NCBI GenBank assembly: GCA_039026955.1
Contig: JBCCLH010000001.1
Coordinates: forward strand, 164,054-228,053
Reading direction: 5' to 3'
Origin: Kordia sp039026955
GTDB lineage: Bacteria > Bacteroidota > Bacteroidia > Flavobacteriales > Flavobacteriaceae
Length of the DNA stretch: 64,000 bases
This document shows positions 8,047 through 15,422 of the stretch, piece by piece (position 1 is the stretch's first letter; each line of letters begins with the position of its first letter). The translations under genes were made by a program, and so were the position numbers. The notes under the pieces are model-generated. The model had not been told where the DNA came from and did not search any database. It was given only the letters and a program-made list of their open reading frames with translations.

Positions 8047-8170
8047 ATCAACTATTTTATTGATTTATATGGATATGAAAGTAGAAGTAGTAGGTTGTAA
8101 AAACAAGGGATAATACCTTCCGTTTATGAATTATTGGTGCTAAGAAGAGTGCTTTATTACTGTAAAAAGT

Positions 8171-8353
8171 AAAAAGACTGTCTAAAAAGTTTTTGCGAGC
8201 GTCATTCTGAGCTTGATACTGAATCAAGTTCAGCGCAGGCTTCAGAATCTCATCTTATTGATTATCAATTGTTATGAGAAACCGAAGATACTGAATCAAG
8301 TTCAACACAAGAGTTCGGTTTGACGAAGCTTTTACTTTTTGGACAACCTCTTT
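8171..8353. repeat. Dispersed inverted-repeat element, family A copy 2 (~183 bp)
   Basis: Left end AAAAAGACTGTCTAAAAAGT, right end ACTTTTTGGACAACCTCTTTTT, with inner words GCGTCATTCTGAGC, TTCAGAATCTCAT and ATGAGAAACCGAAG as in copy 1. It carries an extra segment (GATACTGAATCAAGTTCAAC) near the right end that is also in copy 3. It lies in the 333-bp gap between the 33-aa peptide start and the end of the second GG-leader gene; nothing else is recognisable there. Confidence 0.8.
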
Positions 8354-8379
8354 TTTTAACTAATTACATGCATAACCGT

Positions 8380-8544
8380 TTAACAAGCAGTTGGACAGCT
8401 ATTAAAAACGGATACACAATAAGTAACTCGGCATTCAGTAAGTCGTTCACTTGTACCGCGTCCTCCAACTACAGAAGTGTTTACTTCAAGATTGGAAATA
8501 GACTTTTTGTTTAATGTCAATGATTTTAAATTTCTTTTTTTCAT
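8380..8544 (-). CDS. RiPP precursor with GG leader, 54 aa (lanthipeptide-type)
   Basis: A 54-residue peptide: leader MKKRNLKSLTLNKKSISNLE plus VNTSVVGG (cleavage after about residue 28), then a 26-residue core with four Cys and several Ser/Thr (RGTSERLTECRVTY...SCPTAC). The LxLNKKSISNLE word is the hallmark of Bacteroidota class I lanthipeptide leaders. The first nine leader residues, and the ~125 bp upstream of the start, are nearly the same as in the 8692-8847 gene, so the two are duplicates whose cores have diverged. No modification enzymes are in the window. An overlapping plus-strand frame is a shadow. Confidence 0.82.
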   Translation of the reverse strand: MKKRNLKSLTLNKKSISNLEVNTSVVGGRGTSERLTECRVTYCVSVFNSCPTAC

Positions 8545-8668
8545 GATAAAATAGTTTAATGATTCTCTATCAATAAGGAAATAAATTAGCTTAAAAACAA
8601 GGTTCTGTAGTCGTATTTGTACAAATAAGACTTGTTAATTATCACCTAAAAATTACTTTTTAAGCTAG
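8545..8668 (-). promoter_or_regulatory. Duplicated upstream region of the 54-aa precursor
   Basis: This stretch is nearly identical in order to 8848-8972 upstream of the other duplicate. It contains an outer inverted pair AGCTTAAAAA (8588-8597) / TTTTTAAGCT (8657-8666) and between them a dyad GTCg-TATTTGTACAAATA-aGAC (8610-8631). Such conservation outside codons points to promoter, operator or 5'-UTR function. Confidence 0.65.
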
Positions 8669-8691
8669 GAAAATTAAAATTTCTCAACATT

Positions 8692-8847
8692 TTACAGACA
8701 ACCTGGTAGATAAGTGACTTTACAAATAACGCCTCCATTTGGTCGAGGAACCGACGTAAAAATAGATCCACCCTTTACGGAATCTGGGCTGAAGTTAGAA
8801 ACTTGTGTTTTGTTCAATTTCAATGATTTTAAATTTCTTTTTTTCAT
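8692..8847 (-). CDS. RiPP precursor with GG leader, 51 aa
   Basis: A 51-residue peptide: leader MKKRNLKSLKLNKTQVSNF followed by SPDSVKGG (cleavage after about residue 27), then a 24-residue core with two Cys (VICKVTYLPGC), Ser/Thr residues and a second GG within PRPNGG. An in-frame ATG ten codons upstream exists, but homology with the sister gene places the start at 8847. The core has little in common with its neighbour although leader and upstream DNA are shared, the pattern expected for precursor genes that diversify product while keeping one processing system. Modification enzymes are not nearby. Confidence 0.78.
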   Translation of the reverse strand: MKKRNLKSLKLNKTQVSNFSPDSVKGGSIFTSVPRPNGGVICKVTYLPGCL

Positions 8848-8972
8848 AATAAAATAGTTTAATTGATTATGCTTCAATAAGGAAATAAATTAGCTTAAAA
8901 ACAAAGCTTTATAGTCGTATTTATATAAATAAGACTTGTTAATTATCGCCTAAATACTACTTTTTAAGCTGG
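8848..8972 (-). promoter_or_regulatory. Duplicated upstream region of the 51-aa precursor
   Basis: Second copy of the region at 8545-8668. The outer inverted pair is AGCTTAAAAA (8892-8901) / TTTTTAAGCT (8961-8970), and the central dyad is GTCg-TATTTATATAAATA-aGAC (8914-8935). Relative to the other copy, the palindrome changed G to A in one arm and C to T in the other, keeping symmetry. Confidence 0.65.
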
Positions 8973-8985
8973 TAAAACTCATATA

Positions 8986-9016
8986 AAAAAGACACTTCCA
9001 TAAGAAGTGCCTTTTT
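8986..9016 (-). terminator. Terminator of the TPR lipoprotein gene
   Basis: Stem AAAAAGACACTTC (8986-8998) with GAAGTGCCTTTTT (9004-9016), one mismatch and a 5-base loop, flanked by A/T runs. It lies 56 bp past the stop of the TPR gene and just upstream of the peptide promoter region, so it separates the two transcripts. Confidence 0.75.
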
Positions 9017-9071
9017 GAATAAAACCAATCGCCTAACAAAAACGTTAGCTTTTTAATGATGAACTACATCA

Positions 9072-10361
9072 TTATAATTCTTCAATTTTTTGTGTCATTA
9101 CAGGACCTAATTCAAAACTGCTTTCCAGTAGTTCCGCTTTGATATTTTGAAATGATTTTCCGTTTGCTTTTAAGATTTCCGCGATGTGATAGTGTGCTAC
9201 AGGTTCAAAAGTCTTGTCTATTACGTGTTGTTCTGTAATTGTTAAAGCTTTCGCTGAATTGCCTTGTAAATGATACGTCCAAGCAAGCAAATCATATGCT
9301 TGTGCTGTTGGACGTAAGTTGACTTCTTGTTGCGCTAGTTCTAACGCTTTTTCAGGTTCATTTAATTCTTCTACCAAGACATTAATCGTATAAGAAGTAT
9401 ACATAACACCATACTTTTTATCTTTTATAGCATTCATAAATGCTTGTATATTTTGTTCTTTCTCAGTATTATTTCCTATAAATTCTGCAATTTCAGCTTT
9501 CAACAAAAAATAATCTGGCGATTTGTGCTGCGACATAATCGTATTCAGAATACGCAAGGCTTCTTTTGGATTCTTTTCATGTGAATACGCAATCCATGCA
9601 ATACCTTTTTTTGCGTACGCATCGTTTGGATTTATGGCTAAAGCTTTCAAATAGTGTTCGTATGCATCCTTGATACGACCTGCATGTCCATAAAAATCAG
9701 CCAAATTGGTATACGACCATTGTTGCAGCTCTTGATTATTTGCTTCTTCCGCTTTTAGCTTGGCTTTCTCCATCATTTTAATCGCAGCCAATAATTTCCC
9801 TTCATGATCGTACCATTTGGACAATCGGATCATGGCGTTAAAGTTATTTTCATTTTTAAAGATGTTGAGGTAAGTTTCCGCTGTCGCTGTATTTCCAAGT
9901 TCTAAATGTACATCAAACAACATCTTTTGTGTGGCTTGCAAATTCTCGCCAAGAACTTCTGCTTTTTGAAGTAAATTCAAGGCTTCTTGAAAACGATGTT
10001 GTGAAATATAATTGTGCGCCAGACTTCGAATGTAATTGGCATTTTGATACTTTGTGCGTGCATTCACCAACTCTAAATGCCGTGCAGCTTCCGCCAAATG
10101 CTTAATATTTCCTGTGGAGTTGAATAATTGTGTTTCCGCATTGGCAATTTTATTATGATATGGAAATTGATTTGGAGTTTTGGCTAGCTTTTCTGACCAG
10201 AATTTGTGAATCTCCGTAGCAGTTTCTAGGGTTGTATTTTCAGCTACTTCTAAATAGGAATTGTAGTTTTCAGAAGCAGTTATTTTTTCTGATGGAATAG
10301 AAGTACAGCTCATCACAAGCATACAGACTCCGAGTATTTGAAAGGTGATGTTGGTTTTCAT
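9072..10361 (-). CDS. TPR-repeat lipoprotein
   Basis: A 429-residue lipoprotein (lipobox LVMSC near residue 20) made mostly of tetratricopeptide repeats. Clear A/B helix pairs include EALNLLQKAEVLGENLQAT, AYEHYLKALAINPNDAYAKKGIAWIAY and ALELAQQEVNLRPTAQAYDLLAWTYHLQGNSAKAL. TPRs mediate protein contacts; no enzymatic domain is seen. A longer frame extends to 10412, but the ATG at 10361 gives a proper signal peptide directly. It follows, on the same strand, the two DUF4331 genes after a gap holding a repeat. TPR proteins of this type are often found next to DUF4331 genes in Bacteroidota as I recall, so a shared function is plausible. Confidence 0.78.
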   Translation of the reverse strand: MKTNITFQILGVCMLVMSCTSIPSEKITASENYNSYLEVAENTTLETATEIHKFWSEKLAKTPNQFPYHNKIANAETQLFNSTGNIKHLAEAARHLELVNARTKYQNANYIRSLAHNYISQHRFQEALNLLQKAEVLGENLQATQKMLFDVHLELGNTATAETYLNIFKNENNFNAMIRLSKWYDHEGKLLAAIKMMEKAKLKAEEANNQELQQWSYTNLADFYGHAGRIKDAYEHYLKALAINPNDAYAKKGIAWIAYSHEKNPKEALRILNTIMSQHKSPDYFLLKAEIAEFIGNNTEKEQNIQAFMNAIKDKKYGVMYTSYTINVLVEELNEPEKALELAQQEVNLRPTAQAYDLLAWTYHLQGNSAKALTITEQHVIDKTFEPVAHYHIAEILKANGKSFQNIKAELLESSFELGPVMTQKIEEL

Positions 10362-10537
10362 ACAATTGATTTTAATATGATTAATGAAAGTTTGATGGTA
10401 AAAAGAGAGCATCTAGAAGATCGTTCAACTAAAAAACAGTTTACATTGTAGGACTAAATGCTCTCAACAGCAAATCAGATTAGTAATGCGCTACACTCTG
10501 AAGTCTGCACGACGTACACAATGTAGCTAGCAGAATT

Positions 10538-10693
10538 AGAGATTGTCTAAAAAGTGCAAATTTTATCAAACCGAACTCTTGTGCTGAACTTGATTTAGTA
10601 TCTTCGGTTTCTCATAACAGTAGGCAATCAGTATCATGAGATTCTGGATCAAGTCCAGAATGACGTTTCAATATCTTTTTTCAGAAAACCTCT
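10538..10693. repeat. Dispersed inverted-repeat element, family A copy 3 (156 bp, reversed)
   Basis: Ends AGAGATTGTCTAAAAAGT and CTTTTTTCAGAAAACCTCT are degenerate family A termini, and the inner part is the reverse complement of copies 1 and 2 (TTCGGTTTCTCATAA, ATGAGATTCTGGATC, CCAGAATGACGTTT). It makes up half of the 344-bp gap between the TPR gene and the second DUF4331 gene; the remainder shows no feature. Confidence 0.8.
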
Positions 10694-10705
10694 AAGTTCT
10701 TAAGA

Positions 10706-11263
10706 TTACCACGGCGTGGCTAAGTATGGAAATGAGGACAAAAAAGGTTTGTCATTGGCGTCTACATGATCGTCGGAAAGCGTTGGGTTTTCCATAAAAT
10801 CTTCGCCGCCAAATATTAATAATAATTCTACTGTAATGACGTCATCCGCCAAAGCGCGACCAGTTAATACATTAGTTCCGTCAAAGAAAGTCGTCGTTCC
10901 GTCCAAGGAGACATTTAACACATCTGTCGCTAACAAGCCCGTAAATGCTGCTGCATCTTGTCCCAACGCGTTCTGATCGCCAGGATTGGCAAAGGCAGGA
11001 CTTAAGGCAGTTAAATTGGTTTGAAACATACTTTGAAACGCCGCATTTTGTTGTGACGGAATTGTAGTATTAAAGGCATCTTTACTCGCAGAAGACACAA
11101 AAACAGTATTCACCGCAGGTCTTCCCATTTGGTCTTGTTGTGCGTACGTTCCTGAAAAATCAGGCATATTGTCAATTATAATGGTATTATCATCAGAAGA
11201 GCAACTTGCTAATAAAAATAGACTCAACATTGCCATTCCGAAAATAGATTGTATAGTTTTCAT
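10706..11263 (-). CDS. DUF4331-related lipoprotein, C-terminal half type
   Basis: A 185-residue lipoprotein (signal ending FLLASC) whose body matches the C-terminal part of DUF4331 proteins: QMGRPAVNTVFV, then DDVITVELLLIFGG, LSDDHVDANDKPFLSSFPYLATPW. DUF4331 proteins are exported and of unknown function. The gene starts 30 bp after the stop of the neighbouring gene, which encodes the N-terminal-type half, and both carry their own export signals, so the two halves probably meet in the periplasm. Each product is well below the size of a full DUF4331 protein. Confidence 0.78.
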   Translation of the reverse strand: MKTIQSIFGMAMLSLFLLASCSSDDNTIIIDNMPDFSGTYAQQDQMGRPAVNTVFVSSASKDAFNTTIPSQQNAAFQSMFQTNLTALSPAFANPGDQNALGQDAAAFTGLLATDVLNVSLDGTTTFFDGTNVLTGRALADDVITVELLLIFGGEDFMENPTLSDDHVDANDKPFLSSFPYLATPW

Positions 11264-11293
11264 TTTGATATTTTTTGTGTGAATGATGATGTG

Positions 11294-11944
11294 TTATTGT
11301 TTTCCTTTGGCTTCTGCCCAAACGTTGATGGTTCCCGTACCGCCAATTTGCGATTTTGGCACTTCTACTACGATAGATAATACATTGGTTCCCGCAAAAG
11401 TATCGGTGCCAGGATCGTTAAAACCTGCGGCATTTCCTGCGATGATTTCGCCGTACTGCGCAAAATCCATAAAGAAAGGATCGTCTCTCGGACCTGCAAA
11501 AAACTGCATTCCGTTATTCATAGCAGTGATGGCATTGCTTCCGTACGAACTAATTTCGACTGATGATTCTGTTCCCGAAGTTTCGATCACACTATTCAAC
11601 CCGGTGCTACTTGGTGCAACCGGTCCAAAAAAGTACATACGATCGCCACGTGGAATCGCTTGAATCACCAAATCTTCCAAACTGTCACCCGAAGTATCAA
11701 TGTTGATTTCAATCAATGTGTTTTCGTCAAAAGAAGCATTTCCAGTCGCAGCAGGACTCAACAATCCTTGTGTATTTACGACAAAGGCAATCGAATTGCT
11801 GTTTTCCCCCTGAAAGGCGTAGAAATCAGTAATGTCAGCAGTTGTTCCTTGAACCGCAGGCGCATCAATATGATCGGCTGCTATTAAAAAGAAACTTCCC
11901 ACTAAAACAATGCTAATTCCTAAAATGGTTGTTACTCGTTTCAT
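11294..11944 (-). CDS. DUF4331 protein, N-terminal half type
   Basis: A 216-residue exported protein with a Sec signal peptide (about 1-22) followed by AADHIDAPAV, the DUF4331 counterpart of the SSHREAP opening, then ITDFYAFQGENSNSIAFVVNTQG, IPRGDRMYFFGP, GMQFFAGPRDDPFFMDFAQY and TNVLSIVVEVPKSQI. These are the conserved blocks of the first half of DUF4331. The second-half blocks are absent here and occur in the next gene downstream (10706-11263). First gene of a probable operon with it. The function of the family is not known; association with extracellular or redox proteins is only inferred. Confidence 0.8.
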   Translation of the reverse strand: MKRVTTILGISIVLVGSFFLIAADHIDAPAVQGTTADITDFYAFQGENSNSIAFVVNTQGLLSPAATGNASFDENTLIEINIDTSGDSLEDLVIQAIPRGDRMYFFGPVAPSSTGLNSVIETSGTESSVEISSYGSNAITAMNNGMQFFAGPRDDPFFMDFAQYGEIIAGNAAGFNDPGTDTFAGTNVLSIVVEVPKSQIGGTGTINVWAEAKGKQ

Positions 11945-12231
11945 AAGTTTTAGTTTTTAAAAAATTTTACTGTGTTACGGTTTTATATACGAGAACAAAT
12001 GCAAGGTGGTTTTCTGAAAAGTGTGTTTTTTTGCAAAAAAGTTTATGAGTTGATGGGTTTATTAGTTTAAGTATCTGATAGTCAGTAGTTTTACAGGTTT
12101 TATTTTTTTGATAAAAATTTGATTTTAAACTGATTGAAGTAGATTTTAAGCTTAAAAAGCAACTCTTTTAATCATTTAATTTTTCAATCTTTCTATGTCA
12201 AATTATATGTGAGAATGCTACGACAATTATG

Positions 12232-12239
12232 TATATTTG
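12232..12239 (+). promoter_or_regulatory. Bacteroidota -7 element (TATATTTG) of ettA
   Basis: TATATTTG fits the TAnnTTTG consensus and lies 29 bp before the ettA ATG. A matching -33 TTG is not clear. The rest of the 324-bp gap (11945-12268) is A+T-rich with no recognisable feature. Confidence 0.55.
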
Positions 12240-12268
12240 TGACAAAGCAATCAAATTAAAGCATAATT

Positions 12269-13960
12269 ATGTCAGACGATAAGAAAGTTATCTTTTCCAT
12301 GAATAGGGTTTCTAAAACCTATCAAAGTACCAACAAACAAGTTTTAAAAGATATATACCTCAGTTTCTTCTACGGAGCTAAAATTGGAATCTTGGGTCTC
12401 AACGGCTCGGGTAAATCTACTTTACTGAAAATCATTGCAGGTGTTGAAAAAAATTACCAAGGTGAAGTTACGTTTTCACCAGGCTATAAAGTCGGGTATT
12501 TAGAGCAAGAACCGCAATTAGACGAAGAAAAAACTGTGTTAGATATTGTAAAAGAAGGTGTCGCAGAAACGGTCGCCATTTTGGACGAATACAACAAAAT
12601 CAACGACATGTTTGGATTGGAAGAAGTGTATTCAGACGCAGATAAGATGGACAAGTTAATGGCGCGTCAGGCAGATTTACAAGATAAAATTGACGCGAGT
12701 AATGCGTGGGAATTAGATACCAAACTAGAAATTGCGATGGATGCCTTACGAACGCCAGAACCAGACAAAAAGATCGGTGTGCTTTCAGGTGGAGAACGCC
12801 GTCGTGTCGCTCTGTGTCGTTTGTTACTACAAGAACCAGAAATCTTACTTTTAGATGAGCCAACCAACCACTTGGATGCGGAATCAGTACACTGGTTAGA
12901 GCATCATTTAGCACAATATAAAGGAACTGTAATTGCCGTAACGCACGATAGATATTTCTTAGATAATGTAGCCGGTTGGATTTTGGAATTGGATCGCGGA
13001 GAAGGCATTCCGTGGAAAGGAAATTATTCTTCCTGGTTAGATCAGAAAGCAAAACGCCTGGCTCAGGAAAGCAAAACTGCTTCAAAACGTCAAAAAACCT
13101 TAGAAAGAGAGCTGGAATGGGTTCGTCAAGGTGCGAAAGGTCGTCAAACCAAGCAAAAAGCACGTTTGAAGAATTACGATAAATTATTAAATCAAGATCA
13201 AAAACAAACGGAAGAAAAGCTAGAAATCTATATCCCAAACGGTCCGCGTTTAGGTACCAATGTGATTGAAGCCACAGGTGTTTCCAAAGCGTACGGTGAA
13301 AAATTACTTTATGAAAACTTAGAATTTAACTTGCCGCAGGCAGGAATCGTGGGGATCATTGGACCGAATGGAGCTGGAAAAACAACCATTTTTAGAATGA
13401 TTATGGGGGAAGAAACGCCCGATAAAGGAACCTTCACGGTTGGTGAAACGGCAAAACTCGCGTATGTAGATCAGTCGCACTCCAATATTGATCCTGAAAA
13501 ATCGATTTGGGCAAACTTCTCTGACGAGCAAGAATTGATCATGATGGGCGGAAAGCAAGTGAATTCCAGAGCCTATTTGAGTCGTTTCAATTTCTCAGGT
13601 AGCGAGCAAAATAAAAAAGTAAGCACACTTTCGGGTGGAGAACGAAACCGTCTGCATTTAGCCATGACTTTAAAAGAAGAAGGAAACGTATTATTACTCG
13701 ATGAGCCTACAAACGACTTAGACGTAAATACGTTGCGTGCGTTGGAAGAAGGTTTGGAAAACTTTGCTGGTTGTGCCGTAGTGATTTCGCATGACAGATG
13801 GTTTTTAGATCGTATCTGTACACACATCTTAGCTTTTGAAGGTGACTCACAAGTCTATTTCTTTGAAGGAAGCTTCTCGGATTACGAAGAAAACAAAAAG
13901 AAACGTTTGGGCGGTGATTTGATGCCGAAGCGTATTAAGTATAAGAAGTTGATAAGGTAA
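12269..13960 (+). CDS. ettA: Energy-dependent translational throttle protein EttA (ABC-F ATPase)
   Basis: A 563-residue soluble ABC-F protein with two ATPase cassettes and no membrane domain. Cassette 1 has Walker A GLNGSGKST (43-51) and signature LSGGERRRVALCRLL with LLLDEPTNHLD; cassette 2 has GPNGAGKTT, LSGGERNRLHLAMTL and LLLDEPTNDLD. The Arg/Lys-rich linker (EWVRQGAKGRQTKQKARLKNYDKLL) is the interdomain tRNA-contacting segment, and the arm in cassette 1 is long, as in EttA. EttA binds the ribosomal E site and gates the first peptide bond according to ADP/ATP ratio. Length and the LMPKRIKYKK end fit this subfamily. It is monocistronic. Confidence 0.93.
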   Translation: MSDDKKVIFSMNRVSKTYQSTNKQVLKDIYLSFFYGAKIGILGLNGSGKSTLLKIIAGVEKNYQGEVTFSPGYKVGYLEQEPQLDEEKTVLDIVKEGVAETVAILDEYNKINDMFGLEEVYSDADKMDKLMARQADLQDKIDASNAWELDTKLEIAMDALRTPEPDKKIGVLSGGERRRVALCRLLLQEPEILLLDEPTNHLDAESVHWLEHHLAQYKGTVIAVTHDRYFLDNVAGWILELDRGEGIPWKGNYSSWLDQKAKRLAQESKTASKRQKTLERELEWVRQGAKGRQTKQKARLKNYDKLLNQDQKQTEEKLEIYIPNGPRLGTNVIEATGVSKAYGEKLLYENLEFNLPQAGIVGIIGPNGAGKTTIFRMIMGEETPDKGTFTVGETAKLAYVDQSHSNIDPEKSIWANFSDEQELIMMGGKQVNSRAYLSRFNFSGSEQNKKVSTLSGGERNRLHLAMTLKEEGNVLLLDEPTNDLDVNTLRALEEGLENFAGCAVVISHDRWFLDRICTHILAFEGDSQVYFFEGSFSDYEENKKKRLGGDLMPKRIKYKKLIR

Positions 13961-13978
13961 ATTATTGTTCATAACGTT

Positions 13979-14019
13979 GTCGGGAGTCTGAGACTCCCGA
14001 CAGCTCTCAGACTCCCGAC
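13979..14019. terminator. Terminator-like region with two alternative hairpins
   Basis: GTCGGGAGTCTGAG (13979-13992) can pair either with the adjacent GACTCCCGAC (13992-14001) or, over 14 bp, with CTCAGACTCCCGAC (14006-14019), because the word AGACTCCCGACAGCT is present twice. It lies between the convergent ettA and the hydroxylase-like gene, ending four bases before the latter's stop codon. Confidence 0.6.
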
Positions 14020-14022
14020 AGC

Positions 14023-14583
14023 TTATGAAGTTTTAAGTGTTTTATATCCTGCCTGCTTAAAAACATGCCGCAACCAATCATTCACAATACAATCTAAAAT
14101 AAGATGTACGCGCGGTTGATTGCTATTATTTTTGACTTCGTGTTCTTCGTGGAAATTGCAATACCAACATTCGCCAGGTTGCATGCGTACAATATGCTCG
14201 TCTTTTAGTATAATATGTACATCATCATTCGTTTGTACGGCAATATGCAAACGGACTCTTCCATGTTCGAAGCTGTAACACGTATCTCTATGCTTCTGTA
14301 TGCTGGCACCAGGATCTAACGTATGTACGCGAAAAGTTTCTATTGGACATTGAAACATATCATAAATAGAAAGCAGATATGGACATTTTTTCAGAGCTTC
14401 ATTCGGAGAGAAGACAGGCAAACCGTCAGATCCCATTGTAGGTTCAATGAAATGCTTTAACCACAAAGTTTCCAATTCTACTGACGGATTGTAAATATCT
14501 TCATAATCAGTTTTAGAAAATTGTGCTAGTTCTTTTTTAATCACATCAGCAACAAATTCGAAGGGAAGTTTGAGTGCATTCAT
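14023..14583 (-). CDS. Aspartyl/asparaginyl beta-hydroxylase family dioxygenase
   Basis: A 186-residue soluble protein of the Asp/Asn beta-hydroxylase (AspH-like, 2-oxoglutarate/Fe(II)) family. The iron facial triad is visible as H98-R-D100 in ASIQKHRD and H148 in NFHEEHEVKN, with R158 in QPRVHLILD as the probable 2-oxoglutarate ligand. The GECWYCNFHEEHEVKNNS block is typical. Substrate is unknown; bacterial members may act on small molecules or peptides. The VOC gene starts upstream on the same strand with a 16-bp gap, so the two are likely co-transcribed. Confidence 0.85.
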   Translation of the reverse strand: MNALKLPFEFVADVIKKELAQFSKTDYEDIYNPSVELETLWLKHFIEPTMGSDGLPVFSPNEALKKCPYLLSIYDMFQCPIETFRVHTLDPGASIQKHRDTCYSFEHGRVRLHIAVQTNDDVHIILKDEHIVRMQPGECWYCNFHEEHEVKNNSNQPRVHLILDCIVNDWLRHVFKQAGYKTLKTS

Positions 14584-14599
14584 GTTCCGAATTTATAAA

Positions 14600-15013
14600 T
14601 TATTTGGTAAATACCTCATTTTCATTTGAAAAAGCCTTGAATTCTAACGGATTTCCACTAAAATCAAACACAAACATCGTACGTTGTTCACCTGCTTGTC
14701 CTTCATAACGTATTTGTGGTTTTACGACAAATTCAACAGCATTCGCTTCAAAAACTTCTTGCAAACTTTCAAACTGTGGAATCGTCAACAAGCATCCAAA
14801 ATGTGGAATCGGAACACTCACACCATCTACTTTTCCACAATAATCCAATTCAGGAATGTCAGTGCTTACATGTCCAGACAATTGATGTCCGTAAAAATCA
14901 AAATCAATCCAATGTTCCGTAGAGCGACCTTCTTCACAGCCCAAGAGTTCTACATAAAATTTGCGAGTGGTTTCAATATCCTTGACTTTAAAAGCGTAAT
15001 GAAAAGCGTTCAT
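14600..15013 (-). CDS. VOC (glyoxalase/dioxygenase fold) family protein
   Basis: A 137-residue vicinal-oxygen-chelate protein with the two beta-alpha-beta-beta-beta modules: HYAFKVKDIETTRKFYVELLGCEEG at the start and TMFVFDFSGNPLEFKAF at the end, with the conserved terminal Glu metal ligand in NPLEFK and a first-module His (HYAFKV). The relatives include dioxygenases, glyoxalases and resistance proteins; the substrate cannot be deduced. First gene of a short minus-strand unit with the AspH-like dioxygenase. Confidence 0.85.
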   Translation of the reverse strand: MNAFHYAFKVKDIETTRKFYVELLGCEEGRSTEHWIDFDFYGHQLSGHVSTDIPELDYCGKVDGVSVPIPHFGCLLTIPQFESLQEVFEANAVEFVVKPQIRYEGQAGEQRTMFVFDFSGNPLEFKAFSNENEVFTK

Positions 15014-15080
15014 GGCGAGTAATCATCTATAATTTATATCACTTCAAATATAACACATCTAACAAAAATTATTTTTAATT

Positions 15081-15273
15081 AACGTGAGTTCGATATAGTT
15101 ATTTTAATAAATATATGATAATCAATAACTTAAACAAAATGTCAAATCGAGCGCAGTCGAGATTCAATCGAAATTTTATTTTTATAGTGTTCTCGACTGC
15201 GCTCGAACTGACAAGTCTTTATTTTTCAGTGAATTACTAATAATTTAATGATTTCTTATATCGAACTCACGTT
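15081..15273. repeat. MITE-like element, copy 2 (193 bp, reversed)
   Basis: Perfect 16-bp ends AACGTGAGTTCGATAT / ATATCGAACTCACGTT enclose a second, inner inverted pair TCGAGCGCAGTCGAGA / TCTCGACTGCGCTCGA. Flanks are AATT at 15077-15080 and AATT at 15274-15277, a 4-bp target-site duplication. It lies in the opposite orientation to copies 1 and 3. It occupies about half of the 409-bp gap before the hybrid kinase; the remaining 149 bp show no clear feature. Confidence 0.88.
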
Positions 15274-15422
15274 AATTTGGCAAAAGAAGTCCAAAAAGTA
15301 GCAAAACAGTGTATTCGTCTGTAATCTTTTGTCTTATGTTTAAAATAGGAGAAAGATTTTTTTGAAAGTAATATACTATCTTATTTTTTCGTATTTTAAA
15401 GCAGTTTTTAAAACCCAAATCC

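Noticed and set aside
8320..8514. 64-residue plus-strand frame over the 54-aa precursor
   Set aside because: Antisense to a clear GG-leader peptide and partly inside a family A repeat end; composition is not protein-like.
6542..8847. Prophage or integrated island around the RiPP genes
   Set aside because: No integrase, phage structural gene, tRNA junction or attachment repeats were found; only dispersed repeats cluster there.
12600..13238. 212-residue minus-strand frame inside ettA
   Set aside because: It is the complement of strongly conserved ABC-F coding sequence in another frame, with no start signal or domain; a shadow frame.
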